Origin: Lactiplantibacillus modestisalitolerans
Lineage (GTDB): Bacteria > Bacillota > Bacilli > Lactobacillales > Lactobacillaceae
Direction: 5' to 3'
Length of the DNA: 64,000 nucleotides
Assembly (NCBI RefSeq): GCF_005405425.1
Contig: NZ_BJEA01000007.1
Location: 85,687 to 149,686, forward strand
The notes below the pieces were generated by a model. That model was given only the letters and a program-made list of their open reading frames with translations, was not told where the DNA came from and made no database searches. Numbering within the stretch: the first letter of the stretch is position 1; every line of letters starts with the position of its first letter. The translations under genes and the position numbers were made by a program. Shown here one piece after another: positions 15,287 through 25,114 of the stretch.

Positions 15287-16393
15287 CTAACGCCACGTAT
15301 TCATGCCCAAATCCTGACCATCATCCGACTGCGCCGAAATAATGCCCTTATTTTCAACGAGAATGGTCCCCGTCATATCGCCCTTCGTAAAACTAAATTC
15401 CCACGCATCATTTTTTTCAGTTTGACCCGTAATTTGAATTTCATTTTGATTTTCATGATAAAAATCCAACGCACCCAATTCCTGCTTCGCCTCATCTGCG
15501 TTCAAATACGCCTTAGCGCCGGGCGCATTGGGATCATCCGAGGGCGCGCCCGTATAAGCCTTAATATTCGGATACTGCTCAGCGATGACGTGCGCCGTAT
15601 TCCCAATATCACCGCCGTTGGCTGACGTCTTTTTTTCAGCTTGCAATACTACCCGATCGGGCACTTTTTCTAACTCACTCCAAACGTACTTACCCTGCTC
15701 CGCTTGCGATATATTACGGCGGAGCTGCTCCGCGCGTTGGTGGTCCGCCGCACTAACTTTAGTCGAATCAGACTGACTCGAACTAGTCGTCGAAGCACTC
15801 GCCTGGTTAGTACTGCTGGAATGCGACTTACTTTGACCGGCCCGCTTTAATAATTGATTGACGTTCGCCTTAAGACGCTTTAAATACGGCTTTTTCTTCC
15901 AATCAATCCGCCGACACTGTGCCAGCACCTTGTCATCATACTGCTGATCATTAACCTTTAACTGCGCCGTAACGGCTTTATCCAGCTGCCGATACTCTGC
16001 TAAATCGGCCTTAGCCGTCTTTTTCAAAGTAGTCAATTTATTCGTTAAACTGGTTGCGCCACCCGTAATCTGACTGCCCTTCGTGACGGTCGTAACGGCT
16101 TTTTGAACCGCCCCCGCCTTAAGTTGGTGCTGGGTATCCACGTAGGCTTGCGTTTGCTTTCGGTAAGCCTGGGCCTTTTTATCCTTCGGTTTTTGCGTTA
16201 AAGCGTTATCAAAATACGTTAACGCCCGCTCAAATTTATCTTCCGCAACCGCGTTCAGCCCCCGACTGATTGAACTATCGTACCCGGCGTTACTCGAGTT
16301 AGCCGACTTCGGCTTTTGGCTGCACGCACTCAGCACCGCAACCACTAAGATTAAGCTCCCAATTAAGTTAACTATTCGCCAATGCTTTTTCAT
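15287..16393 (-). CDS. TPR-containing lipoprotein (paralogue of the one at 19051-20103)
   Basis: 368 residues. A lipoprotein signal peptide ends in VLSAC, so the protein is anchored outside the membrane by a lipid on the cysteine near residue 24. Residues about 43-85 form a tetratricopeptide-like helical pair (FERALTYFDNALTQKPKDKKAQAYRKQ). A helical region to about 185 follows, then a Ser-rich linker and a C-terminal beta-rich domain (about 280-368). The N-terminal 180 residues closely match the lipoprotein at 19051-20103; the C-terminal domains differ. Function unknown; TPRs suggest protein binding at the cell surface. Confidence 0.8.
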   Translation of the reverse strand: MKKHWRIVNLIGSLILVVAVLSACSQKPKSANSSNAGYDSSISRGLNAVAEDKFERALTYFDNALTQKPKDKKAQAYRKQTQAYVDTQHQLKAGAVQKAVTTVTKGSQITGGATSLTNKLTTLKKTAKADLAEYRQLDKAVTAQLKVNDQQYDDKVLAQCRRIDWKKKPYLKRLKANVNQLLKRAGQSKSHSSSTNQASASTTSSSQSDSTKVSAADHQRAEQLRRNISQAEQGKYVWSELEKVPDRVVLQAEKKTSANGGDIGNTAHVIAEQYPNIKAYTGAPSDDPNAPGAKAYLNADEAKQELGALDFYHENQNEIQITGQTEKNDAWEFSFTKGDMTGTILVENKGIISAQSDDGQDLGMNTWR

Positions 16394-16598
16394 TTCCCCG
16401 TAACTCCTCTACTTTTTAATTTTCATTAATTAGTATAGATAGTTTAGCGGTCCTTTGATAGCCACACTTAGCCCGGCTAACGTCCGGTTATTGTTCCTTG
16501 AACTTAGCACTCGGCGCACAGTTGCCCCTAAAATCATTAACTGCTATATTGACGGTAACACACCAATTAACTAAATCTAATCAAGGTGGTCATAATTA

Positions 16599-17686
16599 AT
16601 GAATGTCAAAACAATAACGGCCACGCGTACCGACGTTGGTGATTACATGAAAGTTTTCGCCTGCACCGCCGTCATCATGCAGACGGTACTGGCCCTCGTC
16701 CTACAAACCGGACCCAGCCAGTCCGTCCAGACCGGCATCGGGATCACTTATAATCTCGTCAAGTACACCGCGCCCGCCTTCATTTTTGGAATCCTCTTCA
16801 CGACGATTCGCACGCACCCGCGGGCCCATTCGCTTACATGCGAACGCAATTGTCCGCATTATTCGTCCCCGCTTTTTGGTGGACCTTGGTGTACCTGCTG
16901 CTGATGCCCGACGTTCAGCAAGGTCAACCTTACACGAATTTCAGCCAATTTACTTGGCAGTTCATCAACGGCAACGCCGCGCCCCACCTGTGGTATAACA
17001 CGATGATGTTACAATTTATCATCTGCATGCCATTTTTCTGGTGGCTGGCGCGCTGGGCGGTCAAAACGCCGCGGCGCTTTTACGGCACCTTACTCGTAAC
17101 CACCGCTGGCTATTTGGGTTGGCTAGTGCTTTACAACGACTTAGTGGTAAAAGGCCCCCAACCGCAAGCCTGGTATTTACTGGATCGCGTTTTAATTAGC
17201 TTCGTGATTTATGGCATTTTCGGGGCCCTGGCGTGGAAAAAATACCACTCATTGACGCAACTGCTACGACGTTACTGGGGACTCGTGGCGGTCGGCTTCG
17301 TTGGCGCGTTTATTTGGACCAACCTTGAATTACGGGCCTGCGGTTACCCGGTCAATTTAGCTAACGCCAGCTACTACCAACCGTCAATGACGCTCTATTC
17401 CTTGGCGGTGATTGGTTTAATCGCCGCGCTAGCGGGATTAAACCTTCGTCAACACACCCGCGTTTTAGGGCCAATTCACTTCTTGGCGACTTACGCCTAT
17501 CGCGCCTACCTCGCAAACGTTTTCTGGCTCCAAATCCTTTGGCGCGGCTTCGGTCACCAGTTAAGTGTTAATCACCCGGTTTGGACAATTATTAGTTGCT
17601 ACGGGCTAACTTGGATTTTAGCGTTCGCTTCCGCTTACGGCCTACACTGGGGATGGTCGATCGTTTTAAAATTAATAAACAATTAG
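16599..17686 (+). pseudogene. Acyltransferase family 3 membrane protein, frameshifted
   Basis: An integral-membrane O-acyltransferase-like protein of the acyltransferase-3 family. The first part (16599 to about 16825) reads DVGDYMKVFACTAVIMQ and ends near FIFGILFTTIRTHPRA. The rest continues in the next frame from about 16829 (FAYMRTQLSALFVPAFWWT) through about eight membrane helices to 17686. Joining the frames near 16825-16830 gives a continuous family-like protein, so one frameshift has split the gene. The start has AAGGTGG upstream. Either the gene is inactive or the frameshift is a sequencing error; I cannot tell which. Confidence 0.8.
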
Positions 17687-17703
17687 AGAATTATTAAAAC
17701 AAA

Positions 17704-17732
17704 TTGACAAAACAGCGATTAATTATTACCAT
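17704..17732 (+). promoter_or_regulatory. Probable promoter of the Ldh_2-family gene
   Basis: A perfect TTGACA (17704-17709) is followed after 17 bases by TACCAT (17727-17732). An alternative -10, TATTAT at 17732-17737, is too far from this -35. Confidence 0.5.
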
Positions 17733-17790
17733 ATTATCATAATACAGACGTTGCAAAGCTACTCTCAATTTAGATAACGTGGTGAAAATT

Positions 17791-18882
17791 ATGGTTCAAC
17801 GATATAATAGTAAGAAAATTCAAGAACTGGTTTATCAGATTTATAAGGGATACGGATTTACCGAACAAGAAAGCCGCGAAGTCGCCCACATGTTAATTTA
17901 CACCGACCTCATCGGGATCGAATCCCACGGAGTGCAACGAATGAGCATGTACGATAGCTTCATTCAAAACGGTAAAATCCGCGTCCATAATAAGCCGGAA
18001 ATTGTCAAAGAAACCGACGTTAGCGCGGTAGTTGACGCCCACTTTGGTCTCGGTCAGCTAAACGGAATTTACAGTATGCGCTTGGCCATTCAAAAAGCGA
18101 AGCAACACGGCATCGGGATGGTAACAACCCGTCATTCTGGGCACTACGGCATTGCTGGTTACTACGCCAACATGGCGGCCGAGGAAGGCTTGATTGGCTT
18201 ATCTTCCTGCAATTCACGGTCGGCAATGCTACCGACTCACGCCACGAAGGCCTTAGTGGGAACCAATCCAATTGCCTTCGCCATGCCGGCTAAACCCAAC
18301 ACGTTCATTTTTGACGCCGCCACGACAACGGTGCCCCAGGGTAAAATTGAAGTTTACCGTAAACTAGGCAAGGACTTGCCAGCGCTATGGGTTGCCAAGG
18401 ACGGGGAAACGCCCGTTAACGATCACCGCGACACGCAGGATTTGGACGCCCTGCGCGACCTGGATTCAAACGTTGGCTTAGCGCCACTCGGAGGCGTGAC
18501 CGAAGCAACTGGAAGCCACAAGGGCTTTGGCCTCGGCGTGATCGTTGAAGTCTTTACCGCGATTTTATCGCTGGGAGATACCTCGAACGAAATTACCCCC
18601 GACGACCTCTCCGTGGGGCCGTGTCAGAGCTTTACGGCCATCGATCCTGCCATTTTCGGCGATTCGGACGCCATCATTAACAAATTCTCCAATTACTTAC
18701 AGGCGATTCGGGATTTACCATCCGTGCCCGGCAAGCCCGTCATCGTGGCCGGTGATAAGGAAGCCGCCGCGTACCAGGACCGTGCAGCAAACGGGATTGA
18801 GATTGATGATCAGACGCTCGCCGAAGTGATTGACATCGCGAAGCGCTTAGGCATTGCGTACGATTCCTACATAGTCCATTGA
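17791..18882 (+). CDS. Malate/L-lactate dehydrogenase family (Ldh_2) oxidoreductase
   Basis: 363 residues of the NAD(P)-dependent Ldh_2 family, unrelated to classical lactate dehydrogenase. Members reduce or oxidise 2-hydroxyacids such as malate, lactate, ureidoglycolate or 2,3-diketogulonate. Characteristic stretches are SHGVQRM near residue 50, the catalytic-loop region TTRHSGHYGIAGYYA near 115, PTHATKALVGTNPIAFAMP, and SHKGFGLGVIVE. The ATG at 17791 follows GGTGA by five bases; GTG codons at 17779 and 17782 are alternatives. It is monocistronic, with its own promoter and a terminator at 18940-18996. The substrate cannot be told from sequence. Confidence 0.88.
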   Translation: MVQRYNSKKIQELVYQIYKGYGFTEQESREVAHMLIYTDLIGIESHGVQRMSMYDSFIQNGKIRVHNKPEIVKETDVSAVVDAHFGLGQLNGIYSMRLAIQKAKQHGIGMVTTRHSGHYGIAGYYANMAAEEGLIGLSSCNSRSAMLPTHATKALVGTNPIAFAMPAKPNTFIFDAATTTVPQGKIEVYRKLGKDLPALWVAKDGETPVNDHRDTQDLDALRDLDSNVGLAPLGGVTEATGSHKGFGLGVIVEVFTAILSLGDTSNEITPDDLSVGPCQSFTAIDPAIFGDSDAIINKFSNYLQAIRDLPSVPGKPVIVAGDKEAAAYQDRAANGIEIDDQTLAEVIDIAKRLGIAYDSYIVH

Positions 18883-18939
18883 AATAACGGTTATTGAAAA
18901 AGTTGTCCAGAAACGCCCGCTTTAATAACCCCTAACCTA

Positions 18940-18996
18940 AATAGCTAGCGCCAACGGATGTGAGTTATCAGTCCGTTGGTGCTAGCTATTTTTTGT
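18940..18996 (+). terminator. Rho-independent terminator after the Ldh_2 gene
   Basis: A long hairpin pairs AATAGCTAGC-CCAACGGA with TCCGTTGG-GCTAGCTATT and is followed by TTTTTTG. Confidence 0.9.
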
Positions 18997-19050
18997 TAAT
19001 ATAAATCATTTTTTAATCGTTCTGGTAGTGTTCAATAACCCGTACAATCA

Positions 19051-20103
19051 CTATTTCCAGTTGGTTTCCGTGACTGAGCGGTTACTGAGTCCAAGCCGTG
19101 TAAACGCCCCGCCATTCGGACGCAGATCGAGCGTGACCCACCGCTCACCATCGTCCTCGTTAAAACGGATCTCATAACCCCCATCGCCATCTTCGGTGGG
19201 CGCTTCGGCTGTTACCGATGCGCCCAAGTTTTTCTCGATTCGGGCTTGGTAGTTAACTGCAATCCGGGCCGCTTGCGCCGCGTCAAGTTCACTGGTCGTT
19301 TGCTTTGTCAGGTCTGGGTACTGCGTCGCAACGATTTTAGCAATCAGTGACGGATCACCGCCCCGAGCGGCCGACTCCCTTTCGGCCGCTAACAGGGCGG
19401 CGTCCGGAACCTTGGCCGCCGAAGTTTGATCCCAACTATCCGGATCCCCCTGAACAATCGCCGCCCGAATTTGAGCCGCCTTTTTGTGGTCACTTGCACT
19501 TAGCGCTGGTTTTGACGCGTGGCTGGTGCTGGTCGTGCGCTGGTCGGTCTGACGATTATCCGCACTACTTTGATTATCCACCCGCTTTAACAACTTTTTA
19601 ACGTTAGGTTTGAGCCGCTTCAGGTAGGGCTTCGTCTGCCAATCAATTGTCCGGCACCGTTTTACGATCGCATCATCGTAGGGCCCATTCGTTACCGCTA
19701 ACTGGGCCGTCACCTGTTTATCCAGTTGCTGATATTCCGTTAGGTCAGCCCGCGCGGTTTTCTTCAACGCTTTGAGTTTACTAGTTAGGCTTTTCGCCCC
19801 ACCAGTCAGCGCGCTCCCCTTCGTGACGGTCGTGACTGCTTGATTAACCGCACCATTTTTCAATTGCGTCTGCGTATCAACGTAGGCTTGCGTTTGCTTC
19901 CGGTAAATCCGGGCCTTTTTATCCCCTGGATTTTGTGTTAAAGCGTTATCAAAATAAGTTAACGCCCGCTCAAATTTATTTTCTGCAACCGCATCTAAAC
20001 CGTGATTAATCGAATTGTCGTACCCCGAACGCGCCTGCCGCCCACAAGCAGCCATTAGCAAAACGAGGCCCATGATTCCAATCAGTTGCCAATACTTTTT
20101 CAT
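19051..20103 (-). CDS. TPR-containing lipoprotein (paralogue of the one at 15287-16393)
   Basis: 350 residues. The signal peptide ends in LMAAC, making C20 the lipidation site. Residues about 27-70 repeat the TPR-like pair of its paralogue almost word for word (LDAVAENKFERALTYFDNAL), and similarity continues to about residue 175 (PYLKRLKPNVKKLLKR). After a Thr/Ser linker, the C-terminal part (about 205-350) differs from the paralogue. A nested pattern of conserved N-terminal half and diverged C-terminal half suggests duplication followed by specialisation. Function unknown. Confidence 0.8.
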   Translation of the reverse strand: MKKYWQLIGIMGLVLLMAACGRQARSGYDNSINHGLDAVAENKFERALTYFDNALTQNPGDKKARIYRKQTQAYVDTQTQLKNGAVNQAVTTVTKGSALTGGAKSLTSKLKALKKTARADLTEYQQLDKQVTAQLAVTNGPYDDAIVKRCRTIDWQTKPYLKRLKPNVKKLLKRVDNQSSADNRQTDQRTTSTSHASKPALSASDHKKAAQIRAAIVQGDPDSWDQTSAAKVPDAALLAAERESAARGGDPSLIAKIVATQYPDLTKQTTSELDAAQAARIAVNYQARIEKNLGASVTAEAPTEDGDGGYEIRFNEDDGERWVTLDLRPNGGAFTRLGLSNRSVTETNWK

Positions 20104-20305
20104 CCCCGCACACTCCTTTAATAATTATCACCATTATAAATAATTTATAACGACGGTTATAGAGACGTTTAGAATGACGAATGACCTGTAACTAAGCTCA
20201 TCAAGTGACGAACAGAATCATTTATGGCAGTAAAGTGGCGTGGTATGATAATTGACTACACCCAGTACGGGCCTGAGCAACTATCTTTTGAAAGGAGCAC
20301 TCGCC

Positions 20306-21568
20306 GTGTCTTTTAAAACCCCACTCGCCGATCAAATGCGGCCCCAAACTTTAGACCAAATGGTTGGTCAACATGAGCTCTTGCAGCCCGGTCAACCACT
20401 CAGACAAATTATTGACCAACACGTCAACATCCCGTTAATATTTTGGGGGCCACCCGGCACTGGTAAAACCACTCTGGCCCGCATTATTGCCAAGGAAAAC
20501 GCTTATCCATTTGAAGCGTTCAACGCTTCGATTGACAATAAGGCCAAGTTAACGGCGCGGATTAACCAGTATCCTGACCAGTCGTTCATCTTACTGATTG
20601 ATGAAATTCATCGCATGACTAAAACCTTGCAGGATTTCCTACTCCCGCACTTAGAAAACGGTCACTTGATGCTAATCGGGTCAACAACGGAAAATCCAAT
20701 CATGTCGATTGTGCCCGCGATTCGCTCCCGCAGTCAGATTTTTGAGTTCAAATCACTGAACGAACAAGCCATTACGGCCACGTTGAAACGAGCCGTAACG
20801 GCTATTTATCAACTCACCGCCGCGCAGGTTGACGACCAGGCGCTGCAATTGATTGCGGTTGCCGCTGATGGCGATCTCCGAATCGCCCTTAATACCTTGG
20901 AAACCATTCACGCCCTCAATCCTAATCAGATTAGCGTTGCTAACGTAAAAAAATTCGCCCAGCAGCAACACTTTAATTTTGATAAGAAGGCAACCAAGCA
21001 CTACGACTATCTAGCCGCCTACTCCGATTCGCTAGCGGGCTCCGATACTGATGCCGCCCTTTACTACCTAGCCGTATTACTGAAAAATAACGACTTACCG
21101 TCCGTGGTTCGGCGGTTACGCGAAATTCCTTACACGTACATTGGTTTGGCTAATCCTCAGCAGGTGACGCAAATCGTGGTCGCCGCCAATCAAGCTGAAA
21201 AAGTTGGCATGCCGAAAGCCAAATACCCCCTGATGTTTGCCACGATGCTGATGTGCCTGTCGCCTAAGTCGGGCGCTTTCGATGAAATTTGGGAAAAACT
21301 TGATCAGGATACGGCGCATCCGAATGCGCACCCGATGCCCAGTTATTTGCGCGACATGCACTACAAGCATTCTGAAGAAATTACCGGCGGCGGTCTGATG
21401 GAATCGCCATTTACCGCTCCTTATCAGATTGCCCAGCAAAATTACATGCCCAAGGGCTTGGAAGGCCGGCGCTATTATTATCCCAAGGACAATCGTAATG
21501 AGCAGAAGTTAGGCGCCCAGTACTTGAAGTTGCACCGCTATATTTATCAAGCTGATTACCCAGATTAA
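20306..21568 (+). CDS. rarA: Replication-associated recombination protein A (RarA/MgsA, AAA+ ATPase)
   Basis: A clamp-loader-like AAA+ ATPase acting at stalled replication forks. Walker A is GPPGTGKTT and Walker B LLIDEIHR; sensor 1 is STTENP. The C-terminal RarA oligomerisation region shows ALYYLAVLLKNNDLPSVVRRL and the closing GLEGRRYYYP. The GTG at 20306 begins MSFKTPLADQMRPQTLDQMVGQ and has AAAGGAG eight bases upstream; an ATG-type extension to 20252 lacks a ribosome site. 420 residues is a normal length. It is monocistronic, ending at the terminator at 21577-21629. Confidence 0.95.
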   Translation: MSFKTPLADQMRPQTLDQMVGQHELLQPGQPLRQIIDQHVNIPLIFWGPPGTGKTTLARIIAKENAYPFEAFNASIDNKAKLTARINQYPDQSFILLIDEIHRMTKTLQDFLLPHLENGHLMLIGSTTENPIMSIVPAIRSRSQIFEFKSLNEQAITATLKRAVTAIYQLTAAQVDDQALQLIAVAADGDLRIALNTLETIHALNPNQISVANVKKFAQQQHFNFDKKATKHYDYLAAYSDSLAGSDTDAALYYLAVLLKNNDLPSVVRRLREIPYTYIGLANPQQVTQIVVAANQAEKVGMPKAKYPLMFATMLMCLSPKSGAFDEIWEKLDQDTAHPNAHPMPSYLRDMHYKHSEEITGGGLMESPFTAPYQIAQQNYMPKGLEGRRYYYPKDNRNEQKLGAQYLKLHRYIYQADYPD

Positions 21569-21576
21569 TCCCATGC

Positions 21577-21629
21577 AAAAAGACACTGGAAACGCACGCC
21601 TAAAAAAGCGGGTTGCCAGTGTCTTTTTG
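21577..21629 (+). terminator. Rho-independent terminator after rarA
   Basis: AAAAAGACACTGG pairs with CCAGTGTCTTTTT; usable on either strand, so it may also serve the convergent gene ending at 21719. Confidence 0.88.
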
Positions 21630-21718
21630 TTAATATTCATTTAATTTAGGCAAGCACGTGACTCGCTTAAGCAACCAGTAATTTGACTAACCGGTCACCT
21701 TTAAAACCACTACCACAC

Positions 21719-23203
21719 TTAGAGTTTGCTTGCGACCGCATTCTCACTGATAGTCAAATAGTCTGCCATCGAATGCCAAAGCGCATTATATAAGGCATCC
21801 TCATTTTTAACATACCCCATGTCACCTAAGAATTCTACATAAATTTCTAAAAATCTTAGGATGGTTGGATGGGTTGCAGCCCACTGATCTTCTCGGAAAA
21901 CATCACACAAGCACTCCAATAAACTCTCCTCTGTCCAGCGGTTTAAACGTCGGTGATAGTGCTGAACCATTCGCTTATGCAGTTTTAGCGTAAAGGCCTT
22001 ATAATTTTCAATATCTGGGAACAGGTCTCGGGGGACATCAGTCATCATCAACGTTAAACTCTTAATTGCACGTTGCATCTCCAAGTCCAGTTGATGCTGA
22101 TCAAGCGGCTTAGACAAGACTAGTGGGTACGTTGGCTGATGAAGAATTTCATCAACTGGTTGGTACCGAATTTTTTTGAAGAGCGCCCGGGCAGCTTTGA
22201 GATTTAATGTATAGTTCGGGTTAGTGAAAATTCCATCCACCATCCGCTGACTTTCCTTATCGAGTGAATTCCAGTCACCCAAACTGTCCGGCGCACTCAG
22301 CAAGATTGCGAGCGCTTCTTGATTACCATATTTTAATAATTTAGCGTACCGGCGAGCAGTTAGCCCTCCGTTATCTAGACAGAAGCGTAAGAATTGATGA
22401 TAAACCTTAATCTCTGCCAAAACCGCTTCGGTTCGAAGCCGCCTTAAGCGTAGCCAGAACAACTTCAACTGAAAGCGTATTTCGTGCTCACTGGGTTCGC
22501 GACCATTCACAAGTTGATCCGCCGTTAAAATCCGTGAAAATTGGTAATTTTCACCCTGAAACAACCGGTAAGCGGCGAGCAATTGAAGCGGACTGTGCTT
22601 TTTGGCAATTGTTTCAATAAAATCATTCAGATCAATCCCCTGGATATCTGGTTGTGCAAAGAACAACGTCTCATCTTCATCCAAGAGTACAACCGGGTCA
22701 CAATCAAAGAAACCTTGGGCTGCCATTGCCGCAAGCGGGTTCTTGGGTTCGTCCATTTCCGTTTCCATGGGGATATCGGCCGTTAAGTCCGGACGCGTTT
22801 TTTCAAGGGCCGTTAAGTAGCGCTCATCAACATTGGGCGTTTGAATAACCTGGGCATCATCTAAAAGGTGCAAAATAAAGCCGGCCAGGCCAGTCATCAT
22901 TTTGAGTTCCTCGTCATCCATATGTCCCGCCGGAAAAGCGACCGTCATTAAATCAGCCATTGATTCGGGCGTGATTTGGTTTAGCCCGCGGTTAAAGCAA
23001 AGTCGCTGCATAGCAACGATGTAGTCAACCATGGCTTCAATATCCGCCGAGTAGTCCGGATCCATCTTCTTGAAAAGTTGGGTTAGTTGTTGTTGGTCGC
23101 GTCTTAAACCCAATTCATCGATCGTTGCTGGTAGCGGATAGCGGACCGTTTGGCAATTTTGCGTTGCATCAAGCATCGCCATCATTTCTTTTTGCTCGTT
23201 CAT
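21719..23203 (-). CDS. Unknown cytoplasmic protein of 494 residues
   Basis: I recognise no domain. The sequence is soluble, acidic and largely helical, with no membrane segment or signal peptide. Residues about 1-130 contain DPDYSADIEAMVDYIVAMQRLCF; the middle has LYRLFQ- and FWLRLRRLR-like basic helices around 215-260; the C-terminus (about 400-485) is again helical. Start ATG 23203 follows AAAGGG. It stands alone between rarA (convergent) and a terminator region. Codon use resembles its neighbours, so no sign of recent transfer. Probably a Lactobacillaceae-specific family. Confidence 0.7.
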   Translation of the reverse strand: MNEQKEMMAMLDATQNCQTVRYPLPATIDELGLRRDQQQLTQLFKKMDPDYSADIEAMVDYIVAMQRLCFNRGLNQITPESMADLMTVAFPAGHMDDEELKMMTGLAGFILHLLDDAQVIQTPNVDERYLTALEKTRPDLTADIPMETEMDEPKNPLAAMAAQGFFDCDPVVLLDEDETLFFAQPDIQGIDLNDFIETIAKKHSPLQLLAAYRLFQGENYQFSRILTADQLVNGREPSEHEIRFQLKLFWLRLRRLRTEAVLAEIKVYHQFLRFCLDNGGLTARRYAKLLKYGNQEALAILLSAPDSLGDWNSLDKESQRMVDGIFTNPNYTLNLKAARALFKKIRYQPVDEILHQPTYPLVLSKPLDQHQLDLEMQRAIKSLTLMMTDVPRDLFPDIENYKAFTLKLHKRMVQHYHRRLNRWTEESLLECLCDVFREDQWAATHPTILRFLEIYVEFLGDMGYVKNEDALYNALWHSMADYLTISENAVASKL

Positions 23204-23387
23204 TGTAACACCCTTTTCACTTTGTTTTTACCATTAGCTTAGCATACCCGCGCAAGAAGCAACATGGTTTTTGATTGATAGCCAGCACTAAAACTATTTA
23301 ATGAATTGATAACGCTGTTTTGGTGACGTTGGGGTCGAGGTAATCCGTTTAAAAGTTCTAATTTTACACAAGATATTTTATACTCCC

Positions 23388-23423
23388 AAAAAAAGAGTGA
23401 CTCTTAAAAATAGATGTCACTCT
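23388..23423 (-). terminator. Rho-independent terminator after the 83-residue gene
   Basis: AAGAGTGAC and GTCACTCTT pair around a 15-base loop with a T-run on the minus strand. Confidence 0.85.
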
Positions 23424-23440
23424 TCTTTACTAGTTAGCTA

Positions 23441-23689
23441 TTATTTACTTACAACGTGATCTTCATCCAACATATACTGGAACTCAATCGTTTCCGTCAA
23501 CAAGTTAGCTTTGAACAACCCTTGCGTTCCGTTACTTTCGTCGCCCATCACCACGAAGTACGCGGCACCTTCGTCAGCGACGTGCTGGAAACTCAGGTAT
23601 TCACCCTTAAAGCCGTTCTTGCGGAACAGGCCGATGATTCGGATCATTTCACGTTGGGTGACTTCATTAGCTGCTACTTTTTCACTCAT
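23441..23689 (-). CDS. Small unknown protein
   Basis: 82 residues (MSEKVAANEVTQREMIRII...), soluble and acidic, alternating helix and strand. No family recognised. The ATG at 23689 has GGAG 12 bases upstream; a TTG at 23707 in the same frame is an alternative with a poorer ribosome site. A terminator follows closely. The leader upstream is long, G/C-tract-rich and apparently structured (see 23690-23958). Confidence 0.6.
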   Translation of the reverse strand: MSEKVAANEVTQREMIRIIGLFRKNGFKGEYLSFQHVADEGAAYFVVMGDESNGTQGLFKANLLTETIEFQYMLDEDHVVSK

Positions 23690-23958
23690 ATTAAATTTGA
23701 ACTCCAATTCTTTTAATTCATTCTGCCTTATTTATCGGGGGGCTTGGGGGCTAAGGGGGCTTAGTTTAAACTCACCCTCCTAGCACCTACCTCTTGGTCG
23801 CCGCTTTAACTGGTAGTGACCAATTAGCGACCACCACCATTAATTCATTAATTTAATTTATAATCACCTAGCTAGTGATACCAACCAAAGCTTTCAAGTC
23901 GGGAACCACCACTAGTGATACTAATCTATTTCATTTTATATGGGCCTTCAACTAACAG
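23690..23958 (-). other. Intergenic leader with C-tracts and inverted repeats
   Basis: No gene seen. The plus strand carries three G-runs (6, 5 and 5 G) at 23737-23759, spaced by CTT and CTAA, so the minus-strand leader of the 82-residue gene is C-tract rich. GGTCGC and GCGACC flank a 25-base interval on the minus strand near 23843-23807. CTAGTGATAC occurs twice (near 23872 and 23914). It could be a structured 5' leader. No known riboswitch motif, including the T-box, was recognised. Confidence 0.35.
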
Positions 23959-24156
23959 TTACTTTCGTGCTAGTTGGTCATCAATTAACTGCGTGGCAAT
24001 CCCAAACGCCTTCAAGCGGCGCTTTGCCAAAGTCAGCTGGGACTTATAACGCTCAGGCTGCTCCTTAGCTTCAAAGGTCTTAACAACTTCCTGAATCTTA
24101 TGCACGGTGGAATCAATTTGGCGTTTAGCTTCCAGTAATTCAGCTTCATCATACAT
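23959..24156 (-). CDS. Small helical protein of unknown function
   Basis: 65 residues, highly charged and entirely helical (LLEAKRQIDSTVHKIQEVVKTFEAKEQPERYKSQ split by a central proline), likely a coiled-coil hairpin. GAGGAGG lies eight bases before the ATG. No family recognised; such small coiled-coil proteins are common in lactobacilli. Stands alone between gpmA and the structured leader. Confidence 0.65.
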   Translation of the reverse strand: MYDEAELLEAKRQIDSTVHKIQEVVKTFEAKEQPERYKSQLTLAKRRLKAFGIATQLIDDQLARK

Positions 24157-24286
24157 TGTAAAAGTCCTCCTCTAAAAACGGTCATGCAACCTAAAGTTTA
24201 GCTTTCATGATCACAAGTAGCGTCCGTTTAGCGTCCATTTGTCACCAAATGCCAACTTCATCAGATACGATCCGACCTTAGCGCCC

Positions 24287-24322
24287 AAAAAAGCACTCCC
24301 CTCATTAAAAGCGGAGTGCTCC
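24287..24322 (-). terminator. Rho-independent terminator after gpmA
   Basis: GGAGCACTCC and GGGAGTGCT pair around an AT-rich loop; TTTTTT follows on the minus strand. Confidence 0.9.
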
Positions 24323-24345
24323 AAAATCAGTAAATAACTATTTAA

Positions 24346-25038
24346 TTATTTGCCTAACTTTTCTTTGCCTAAAACTTTTAACTTGTCGTCAAAGTCGTAA
24401 ACAACTGGTTCACCAGTAGCCATTTCGAGGTTCATAATATCATCGTCAGAAATTTGTTCGATGTATTTTGAAAGGGCCCGGAGTGAGTTACCGTGGGCTG
24501 CGATGATGACGTTCTTGCCATCAAGCAACTTAGGAGCGATTTGGTCTTCCCAGAAAGGCATAACCCGTTCCAAAGTAACCTTCAAGTTTTCGCCACCAGG
24601 GACGATGTTCGGGTCTAAGTCAGCGTAACGACGATCGTTAACAGCTGAACCTTCATCATCAGCGCTCAATAATGGTGGTAAAACGTCATATGAACGACGC
24701 CAGATGTGCACTTGGTCGTCACCGTACTTTTCAGCGGTTTCCTTCTTGTTTAAACCTTGTAAAGCACCGTAATGACGTTCGTTTAAGCGCCATGATTTGG
24801 TTTCAGGAATCCAAAGTTGGTCGGATTCTTCCAATACATAGTGCAAAGTCTTGATGGCACGAGTCAAAACTGAAGTAAAGGCATAGTCGAATTGTAAGCC
24901 GGCTTCTTTAACTTTCTTACCAGCCGCCTTAGCTTCTTCAACACCCTTTTCACTTAAATCAACGTCTACCCAACCAGTAAATTGGTTAGATAAGTTCCAT
25001 TCACTTTGACCGTGACGAATCAATACTAATTTTGCCAT
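24346..25038 (-). CDS. gpmA: 2,3-bisphosphoglycerate-dependent phosphoglycerate mutase
   Basis: Interconverts 3- and 2-phosphoglycerate in glycolysis via a phosphohistidine. The catalytic RHG loop is [10 protein letters not shown] (H9), the acid/base Glu is in [14 protein letters not shown], and the second His is in [12 protein letters not shown]. 230 residues is the normal length for the family. ATG at 25038 with AAAGAGG upstream, preceded by a short AT-rich region; own terminator. Monocistronic. Confidence 0.97.
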   Translation of the reverse strand: MAKLVLIRHGQSEWNLSNQFTGWVDVDLSEKGVEEAKAAGKKVKEAGLQFDYAFTSVLTRAIKTLHYVLEESDQLWIPETKSWRLNERHYGALQGLNKKETAEKYGDDQVHIWRRSYDVLPPLLSADDEGSAVNDRRYADLDPNIVPGGENLKVTLERVMPFWEDQIAPKLLDGKNVIIAAHGNSLRALSKYIEQISDDDIMNLEMATGEPVVYDFDDKLKVLGKEKLGK

Positions 25039-25114
25039 AGCAGTTAATGACCTCTTTCTTATAGTTATTTACTTCCCTTATTCTACACTGAAACCCCGAA
25101 AAATCAAAACAATA

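Noticed and set aside
23708..23958. Possible T-box or other riboswitch
   Set aside because: No T-box core sequence (AGGGTGG-N-ACCGCG) or matching terminator/antiterminator pair could be found.
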